Made by a program: the position numbers and the translations under genes | Shown: piece after piece, positions 9,114 to 13,562 of the stretch | How positions within the stretch are numbered: the first letter of the stretch is position 1 | Layout: each line of letters starts with the position of its first letter | The notes under the pieces: model-generated | Databases searched by the model: none | What the model was told of the DNA's origin: nothing | The model's input: the letters and a program-made list of their open reading frames with translations, nothing else | Origin: Cyclostephanos tholiformis | Lineage: Eukaryota; Bacillariophyta; Thalassiosirophyceae; Thalassiosirales; Thalassiosiraceae | Reading direction: 5' to 3' | Length of the DNA: 13,562 nucleotides | Assembly (NCBI GenBank): GCA_036939975.1 | Contig: JALLPB010001020.1 | Span: forward strand, 1 to 13,562

Positions 9114-9472
9114 ATCGCGCCCACGATAGGTGTGTTTTGTAGTAAAATAATAATTTCATAATATTATGAAAGTTGGTGTGGATGAGGATGGCAGAGAGGT
9201 AGGAGGGGAGGTAGGGAGCGACGGAAGACCTGCGATACCTAAGTTTGGGTACCCTCTAATAATAGGTACGATACTACGAAATTAGGTATAGTAATACCTA
9301 CGATAGTAGGTAAGTAGGTAGTTCATTCCTGCGGTCCTGAGAATCGCCAAAAATCGCCACATTTGCAATGCGCTGTTGCTATTATAGTAATATTTATTAT
9401 TACACCATACAGACACATCATAGCTAGGTAGGTAGCTGGACAATAAAATAATAGATAGTAATATCATGATGT
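9114..9472. promoter_or_regulatory. Shared divergent 5' region of the SET and SEC14 genes with palindromes and AGGTA motifs
   Basis: This 359-bp region holds the promoters of both genes. A perfect 18-bp palindrome, TTTCATAATATTATGAAA, lies at 9154-9171, about 40 bp upstream of the SET gene ATG. Two overlapping hairpins follow: AGGTAT/ATACCT (9284-9289 with 9294-9299) and TACCTAC/GTAGGTA (9295-9301 with 9306-9312, 4-base loop). The word AGGTA or its complement recurs at about 9264, 9284, 9295, 9308, 9316, 9425 and 9429. These look like binding sites for a dimeric regulator or remnants of simple repeats; no known factor can be assigned. Confidence 0.5.
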
Positions 9473-9483
9473 ATGTCCTCTAG
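9466..9483 (+). promoter_or_regulatory. Upstream ORF (five codons) overlapping the first ATG of the SEC14 gene
   Basis: ATG ATG TAT GTC CTC TAG lies in a different frame from the SEC14 protein and overlaps the first in-frame ATG at 9473. A ribosome starting here would terminate at 9483 and could re-initiate at the ATG at 9521, which has a better context (ACC before ATG) and opens directly into the hydrophobic signal. This assumes transcription starts upstream of 9466, which cannot be seen. Confidence 0.35.
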
Positions 9484-9520
9484 TGTGATATTATGGAAAC
9501 ACGGAATCAGGGACAATACC

Positions 9521-10831
9521 ATGTCTCTCGCCGCGCTTGCATCGGTAATCCTGTGTGCTCTCATCGCAATCGTTGCCGGGGGGGCGCAATTGCATCATCA
9601 TATTCATCACTATCACGCACCCGCATCGGATGGCAAAATAGTAATAACATCGCAGCGTCCCCCCCCCCGAAAGTCCTCGTCGTCGGGCGGCGATGATGTA
9701 AGACGGGGGGGGGCATGGCGCCTCCTCCTCCTCTTCCTCCGTCGTCGTCCATCTCTCGTCCTCTCGCCGTCTTCCCGACGGTCGTATCGATCGTTGTCGA
9801 TGTCTTCACATCCCGTCCTGGTCGTACGCCGTGCGGATATCATCCTCTCGCGCGTGCGCGGGGGTAGCGCGGAGGAGGAGGAGGAGGAGGAGGAGGAGGA
9901 AGTGGACGACGACGCCGATGATGATGCGACGGTCGTCATCGTCGATGGCGACATCCCGGACGCCGATGATGACGCGATGGTGGCGTCGGTAATCGATGAT
10001 GTCGACGTCGTCGCGAATTCGTCATCGACATCATTTACCTCGGACGATGACGATGCCCTAGGGGGGGTACCGTCGCGCGATACACGTCGATCCATCCCGA
10101 ACGACCTAGCCTTCTCGGCCACCAAACCGCACGATGGCAGCCTCGACGATCCCGATGGCATACCCACCCGATTCCTCCTAATGAAGAAGAACGACCGTGT
10201 CGAGGCGAGGGTGGCATTCGAATCCACCCTCGCGTGGAGGCGCGAGCACGACGTCGATACCGTATTATCCCGACCCCATCCCAAGTTCGACGTATGCAAG
10301 GCCGCATTGCCCCATTACTTCCCCGGACGAGATCCACACGGTAACGTCATATTGGTCCAGCGACCGGCGGCGCTCGACTTCGAGTTAATGAGTAGGAACA
10401 ATTCGACCATAGACGACCTGTTGATGCATTACATATACGTCATCGAATACTGTTGGAATATACTCGAGCCTGGACCGCCCGATCGGGGGATGACGAACGT
10501 GTTGGACATGCGGGGCATGACCTTCGGCATCGTGCGGAATCAGGAATACATCGGATTCGGCAAGCGCTTCGTGCAAATGATGTCCGAGAATTACCCCGGC
10601 AGGTCGTACAAGACGCTCGTGATTAACGCGCCCAAGTGGTTCCACGCATTGTACAAGATATTCAAGCCGGTGTTGCGCGAATCCACGAGGCAGAAGATCG
10701 TGATATTGAAGGCCGGAGAGCAGCAGGATGCGGCGCTGAGGTTCTATTTGGGAGATTCCCTCCCGAGGGATATTCAAGTGGTCTTAAACTTGAAATCAGG
10801 GACGAAATCCGGGGTGTCCCCGGGGCGGTGA
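9521..10831 (+). CDS. SEC14/CRAL-TRIO lipid-binding protein with N-terminal signal and acidic linker; 3' part probably misframed
   Basis: 436 residues from the ATG at 9521; an in-frame ATG at 9473 would add 16. I prefer 9521 because MSLAALASVILCALIAIVAGG is then a canonical signal peptide or anchor and because of the overlapping upstream ORF. Numbering from the 9473 start: signal 17-38, basic/Ser-rich 56-128, RVRGG near 127, ten Glu at 134-143, Asp-rich to about 195, CRAL-TRIO N-terminal helix DGIPTRFLLMKKND…STLAWRREHD (228-260), and CRAL-TRIO core 265-432 (NVILVQRP, MTNVLDMRGMTFG, NYPGRSYKTLVINAPKWFHALYKIFKPVL, KIVIL, LGDSLPRDI). This fold carries phosphoinositides or other lipids between membranes. 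The frame stops at 10831 after a poor tail (SGTKSGVSPGR), while a GOLD-like segment follows in another frame, so the true C-terminus is probably longer. Confidence 0.85.
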   Translation: MSLAALASVILCALIAIVAGGAQLHHHIHHYHAPASDGKIVITSQRPPPRKSSSSGGDDVRRGGAWRLLLLFLRRRPSLVLSPSSRRSYRSLSMSSHPVLVVRRADIILSRVRGGSAEEEEEEEEEEVDDDADDDATVVIVDGDIPDADDDAMVASVIDDVDVVANSSSTSFTSDDDDALGGVPSRDTRRSIPNDLAFSATKPHDGSLDDPDGIPTRFLLMKKNDRVEARVAFESTLAWRREHDVDTVLSRPHPKFDVCKAALPHYFPGRDPHGNVILVQRPAALDFELMSRNNSTIDDLLMHYIYVIEYCWNILEPGPPDRGMTNVLDMRGMTFGIVRNQEYIGFGKRFVQMMSENYPGRSYKTLVINAPKWFHALYKIFKPVLRESTRQKIVILKAGEQQDAALRFYLGDSLPRDIQVVLNLKSGTKSGVSPGR

Positions 10832-10864
10832 CGTCATCTGGCGAAACTCCGACTGCCCCGATTN

Positions 10865-10892
10865 GGGGGGGGGGGGGGGGGGGGGGGGGGGG
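10865..10892. repeat. 28-base G homopolymer next to an undetermined base
   Basis: An N at 10864 is followed by 28 G. The N indicates that the assembly could not resolve the tract, so its length and the reading frame across it are unreliable. It lies between the CRAL-TRIO domain and the GOLD-like segment of the same gene. Confidence 0.8.
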
Positions 10893-10908
10893 CGTAGTCG
10901 CGGGGGAG

Positions 10909-11019
10909 GAAATGACGTCCACGGGCGTTAGGTACTTCTTGCCGGTGGAGAAGGAAGTGGATTGTGAGCCCGGACCGAACTCGTTGTTCGAATTCGAAAT
11001 GAGACAATTCGTGAGTTAG
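10909..11019 (+). CDS. Probable GOLD-like 3' segment of the SEC14 gene, in a different frame
   Basis: This partial frame reads EMTSTGVRYFLPVEKEV then DCEPGPNSLFEFEMRQF before a stop. The order of a beta strand (VRYFLPV), a Gly/Pro turn and LFEFEM resembles the start of the GOLD domain that follows CRAL-TRIO in patellins and SEC14L proteins. A splice acceptor AG at 10907-10908 would place it in frame with phase-0 donors at 10778, 10781 or 10814 of the upstream CRAL-TRIO exon. The acceptor region is purine-rich and no donor is GTGAGT, so a base-count error near the G tract is an equally good explanation. A canonical donor GTGAGT at 11011-11016 overlaps the stop codon at 11017-11019, so the gene may continue past it. 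A possible further exon starts at 11188 after ATGCAG. Confidence 0.45.
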   Translation, partial: EMTSTGVRYFLPVEKEVDCEPGPNSLFEFEMRQFVS

Positions 11020-11288
11020 CTTATTTTGTACCATATATAATATATATTTTGAGCGGCTCATGTGCAAGTTTTGGTGTTTTAACAACTTTTTCGTCGTTTC
11101 AATTTTGTTTATTTGCTATGATGATATGCCTGCTTTATTACATCATAGTGCATTGAGCAATTGAAGTTGCACAATGCGACCATGCAGGATGTAATTTGAA
11201 GTATGGGCGGGAGGAATATACTTCTTAATTTGGTGCGAAAGCCAAAAATAAATCAGTAATAACATATATTGACATGAGTAATATAACT
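11020..11288. other. Convergent intergenic or intronic AT-rich region
   Basis: It lies between the end of the SEC14-gene coding signal and the stop of the minus-strand YidD gene. It is AT-rich. An AATAAA at 11247-11252 on the + strand could be a polyadenylation signal for the SEC14 transcript. A possible acceptor, ATGCAG, ends at 11187, with a short open stretch after it. No independent gene is seen. Confidence 0.5.
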
Positions 11289-12068
11289 CTAATAACTGCC
11301 ATAATTATACGAGACAGGGGGCCATTTCGGTGGATCATACCCTCTTCCTCCCAAAGGAGTGCATCGTGCCAACCTCCATGCTGTAAGAATCACCCCCTTT
11401 GTCGGTCCGAATTCTCGAATGGCTTGCGCTCCATATTGAGAACAGGTAGGCAAGAACCTGCAGGCAGGCGGCAATAAGGGTGATATCCATTGTTTGTAGA
11501 AGCCGATTGCCATTATCATAGACCCAGACATAGCATCTTCACCCTCTCCACTTTTTGAATTATTTGTGTCGTTTGCGTTTTTATTATCGTCGGGGAGGGA
11601 TCTATTCGTTTCTGACACCTCGTCGGTAAAAAATCCACCAGACCATCGACTCTTATTTTTCATTCGGACTGGGCGAACGGTCGCTGATGTTGTTGGCATC
11701 ATCTTGTTTGTAGCACGACTTCTATCTCTATTGTTGGATGCGACCGACATCAATTCCCGCACCACTAGAAACCGCAGTGCAGTAGAATCCATCCATTTCA
11801 AGTTATTCAGAGGCCTCGTTGCTCTTGTTGCTTTTTGCACGACAGAACCGGGAGGATTCATCAGAAGAGTAAGAGGAGAGGCGCTGCTGTGGATTAATGT
11901 TCGCTTTTCTGACATATTCGTGCTTACTTCTTGGTCATTATTGTTGGCATTGTGCCCAAGCAGGACCGTCATGCTAAGGTCTATGAGGCATGATTGGCAA
12001 GCGCCTAAAGTCGCATCTACCGATGACGCCAACAAGAAAAGTAGGAAGTGTTGATGACGGTGCACCAT
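11289..12068 (-). CDS. YidD-family membrane-protein insertion factor with a long N-terminal extension
   Basis: Single exon, 259 residues, ATG at 12068, TAG at 11291-11289. Residues 184-248 match the YidD family (formerly DUF37) over its full usual length of about 70: MIMAIGFYKQWISPLLPPACRFLPTCSQYG, AIREFGPTKGVILTAWRLARCTPLGGRGYDPPKWP. The conserved YKxxISPL, CRFxPTCSxY, RxxRCxP and GGxDP-like signatures are all visible, with the three expected Cys. Bacterial YidD is a membrane-associated helper of the YidC insertase. The first 23 residues form a signal peptide or anchor (HFLLFLLASSVDATLGA), and residues 25-180 are a polar extension rich in Asn, Ser and Thr without recognised motifs. The family suggests work beside an Alb3/Oxa1-type insertase in plastid or mitochondrion. 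The presequence lacks the clear Phe of diatom plastid signals, so the compartment is uncertain. Confidence 0.88.
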   Translation of the reverse strand: MVHRHQHFLLFLLASSVDATLGACQSCLIDLSMTVLLGHNANNNDQEVSTNMSEKRTLIHSSASPLTLLMNPPGSVVQKATRATRPLNNLKWMDSTALRFLVVRELMSVASNNRDRSRATNKMMPTTSATVRPVRMKNKSRWSGGFFTDEVSETNRSLPDDNKNANDTNNSKSGEGEDAMSGSMIMAIGFYKQWISPLLPPACRFLPTCSQYGAQAIREFGPTKGVILTAWRLARCTPLGGRGYDPPKWPPVSYNYGSY

Positions 12069-12259
12069 AGTCTCGACGACGCTGAGGTTTGATTAGGGGT
12101 GGGAATGAATGATGTCGTGTGCAACAATTTTTGGCGGGAGGTGAACTGTTCCACCGCCCCGCCGCGCCGCCGGCCGGCCGGCCCCAAGAACAGAAAAGAA
12201 CACAGCTCCATCCATACCCGCGCTAGCTCGACCGAAGCACCATCTCATGAATAACTGCG
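12069..12259. promoter_or_regulatory. Shared divergent 5' region between the YidD and DoxX-like genes
   Basis: The two start codons are 191 bp apart, so this stretch holds both 5' regions. It contains a GC-rich patch at 12152-12184 with overlapping GGCCGG/CCGGCC palindromes. It has no TATA box I would defend. Confidence 0.45.
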
Positions 12260-13137
12260 ATGCTAATGAAATTCGCAACTTTCCTCTACCTTGGCGTCGT
12301 ATATCAGAGTGTCGCCGGATTCGTCAGCCCGTCGAACCCTCGCCACTTTTTTGATCTATCTATTGACCGTAGTTTGAATACCGACGGATGTCATCGCCGC
12401 AGGGTAGTGAAATTGAGTTCCGAGCCGCGGCGGTCGCCGACGGAACCCGCTTCGTTCGAGAGACCGGATCCGTCCATACTGATTTCCGCCAAGCCCGGAT
12501 CGGAACAGCAAGACGCAGTGTTCGCGTTATCATCTGCTATTGTTGGAGGTACCATCGTTTTTATTAACCTCCTTTCTGGAATTGATGCCATCCTCCCCGA
12601 CGGATGGTTCGATGCCTGGAGAGATTACACTTGGCCACTTGTACTTGGACTGATCTTTACCGCGGCTGGGGTGTCTCATTTTACTGTGACCCGTGCATTT
12701 TGCAACATCGTTCCGCCGAAGGGGTGCTGGGGTGGTCTATGGCAAGTCCCCGCACCGGAATTCCTCGGTCTTTCGTATGAAGAGTTCCACACATATTGGA
12801 CTGGTGCTGCCGAAATCGCTGGTGGGCTGTTTCTGATCACGTCTGGTCTTGGCATCGTTGATGTTTCTCCATCCGTGCCCAGTGCTTTGCTGGGAATGTT
12901 AGTGAGTGTGTATACTGGATGTCATCTTTCCGATTTGTGTTGCTGAATCGCGTGGGTTCTAATCATGCATTGCAGGTGGTTGCAATCACGCCTGCAAATA
13001 TTTACATGTTCACGCACGACGCTGAGATGGGTGAAGGCATTCCCCGTGAGTTTATGATGGTCTTTTCGTGTATCATCATTGTTTGGATGGTTCTCTCACA
13101 AAAGCATAATATCTGGACATTACACCTGGAATCGTAA
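12260..13137 (+). CDS. DoxX-like integral membrane protein with plastid-type presequence, two exons
   Basis: Exon 1 is 12260-12901 and exon 2 is 12976-13137; removing the 74-bp intron gives 267 residues. The splice is phase 0, joining …ALLGML to VVAITPANIYMFTH, and restores the typical DoxX-like end. The N-terminus MLMKFATFLYLGVVYQSVAG|FVSP is a signal peptide followed by Phe at the cut, the hallmark of diatom plastid precursors; the basic Ser/Arg-rich stretch 27-62 fits a transit peptide. Membrane segments lie at about 86-108, 124-142, 180-200, 205-226 and 241-256. GVSHFTVTRAFCNIVPPKGCWG (137-158), the WTGAAEIAGGL helix (180-190) and TPANIYMFTHDA identify the DoxX/DoxD-like family. Members are small four-helix membrane proteins, some linked to quinone or thiol redox chemistry; no reaction can be assigned here. 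Location in a plastid membrane is inferred. An alternative start at the third codon (12266) would change little. Confidence 0.87.
12902..12975 (+). other. Intron of the DoxX-like gene
   Basis: A 74-bp GT-AG intron with donor GTGAGT and acceptor CATTGCAG. Read without splicing, the frame closes soon after at a TGA following HLSDLCC, whereas splicing yields the conserved VTPANIYMFTH-type segment. The donor matches that of the SET-gene intron. Confidence 0.88.
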
Positions 13138-13522
13138 TAGCAATCCCTGTGAGTTAAACTGCAACACTGCATTTTTGTTTACTGTCGATCAAGTACAAAT
13201 ACCTCATTTTTGTAATTATTTGACAAATTAGTATCCGTGGGGACATGCCGGCCGTGGTGTAGCCCAAATGGTCCTACTGGCCCTTTTTTGGAAGCTCACG
13301 TTCCATTACTAGGTGATATTTGCATTCCCTGATAATCCGATAAATTTGGAGGAAAGTCAGGACATGATGGGAACCGGACTCAAATCCTAGTCATTCTGCG
13401 CTGGTGGTCGTGGAAGCCTATGCGCGGCACAAGTTGAGCTCAAACAGATGCTAATTGATAATATCAGGCTGTATAGATTGAAAGTATAACATAGATTTTT
13501 CGAACTTAATTGGAGTTGAGGG
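13138..13522. other. 3' flank with a weak tRNA-like stretch; no gene seen
   Basis: No coding signal is visible. At 13259-13277 GTAG and CTAC can pair around an 11-base loop containing TGG, like a tRNA D-arm. At 13289-13305 TGGAA and TTCCA enclose a 7-base loop like an anticodon arm. At 13376-13387 GGACTCAAATCC resembles a T-arm/B-box. Spacing is wrong for a tRNA and the anticodon loop lacks U33, so at most this is a decayed tRNA-derived element such as a SINE. Confidence 0.3.
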
Positions 13523-13542
13523 AACTGTAACATGTTACAGTT
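13523..13542. repeat. Perfect 20-bp palindrome
   Basis: AACTGTAACATGTTACAGTT equals its own reverse complement over all 20 bases. Two further direct half-units, AGTTACAG and GGTTACAG, follow to the window edge, so the palindrome is part of a GTTACAG-type repeat that probably continues beyond 13562. Confidence 0.75.
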
Positions 13543-13562
13543 ACACAGTTACAGGTTACAGT

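Noticed and set aside
9613..10299. Minus-strand open frame of 228 codons opposite the SEC14 gene
   Set aside because: It is made of Ser/Arg/Thr runs that mirror the Asp/Glu/Arg codons of the sense strand, with no recognisable motif.
12152..12184. GGCCGG repeats as a CpG-island or insulator element
   Set aside because: The patch is about 30 bp of overlapping short palindromes, with nothing beyond GC richness to support a function.
13250..13390. A functional tRNA gene
   Set aside because: No acceptor stem can be drawn, arm spacing is wrong, and the anticodon-like loop lacks the conserved U33. It is kept only as a weak repeat-derived observation.

Overview
The window looks like nuclear DNA of a photosynthetic stramenopile, most probably a centric diatom. 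Three things point there. Several N-termini look like bipartite plastid presequences, with an ER signal peptide ending just before a Phe (…VVS|FS, …VAG|FV). The two introns I can place cleanly are short and use GTGAGT donors. Coding exons are rich in Asp, Ser, Gln and Gly runs of a kind common in diatom nuclear genes. Species cannot be fixed from the sequence alone.

Layout. Bases 1-4007 carry no gene I can support: G-rich and C-rich low-complexity DNA, Asp/Asn-type microsatellites, an AT-rich stretch, and a cluster of degenerate GTGTGAT repeats (about 3442-3787). From 4008 onward there are six genes in strictly alternating orientation, forming three successive head-to-head pairs: (1) a nuclear-type acidic/basic protein (-) with a histidine-phosphatase/phosphoglycerate-mutase-like protein (+); (2) a membrane-anchored SET-domain protein (-, two exons) with a SEC14/CRAL-TRIO protein (+); (3) a YidD-family protein (-) with a plastid-type DoxX-like membrane protein (+, two exons). 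Each pair shares a short 5' region (about 126, 360-410 and 191 bp); neighbouring pairs are convergent.

Function. The phosphatase and the DoxX-like protein carry plastid-type presequences; the phosphatase also has a twin-arginine signal that suggests the thylakoid lumen. YidD proteins assist YidC/Alb3/Oxa1 membrane insertion, so pair 3 may serve a plastid or other internal membrane. Pair 2 joins a membrane-tethered lysine-methyltransferase-like enzyme with a lipid-transfer protein. Both members of pair 2 contain homopolymer G tracts of 28-29 bases in or beside coding sequence. In the SEC14 gene this tract, with an undetermined base, lies where the reading frame breaks before a GOLD-like segment.

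The last 425 bases hold no gene, but contain a faint tRNA-like stretch and a perfect 20-bp palindrome at the window edge. No CRISPR array, rRNA gene, intact transposon or viral gene was seen.
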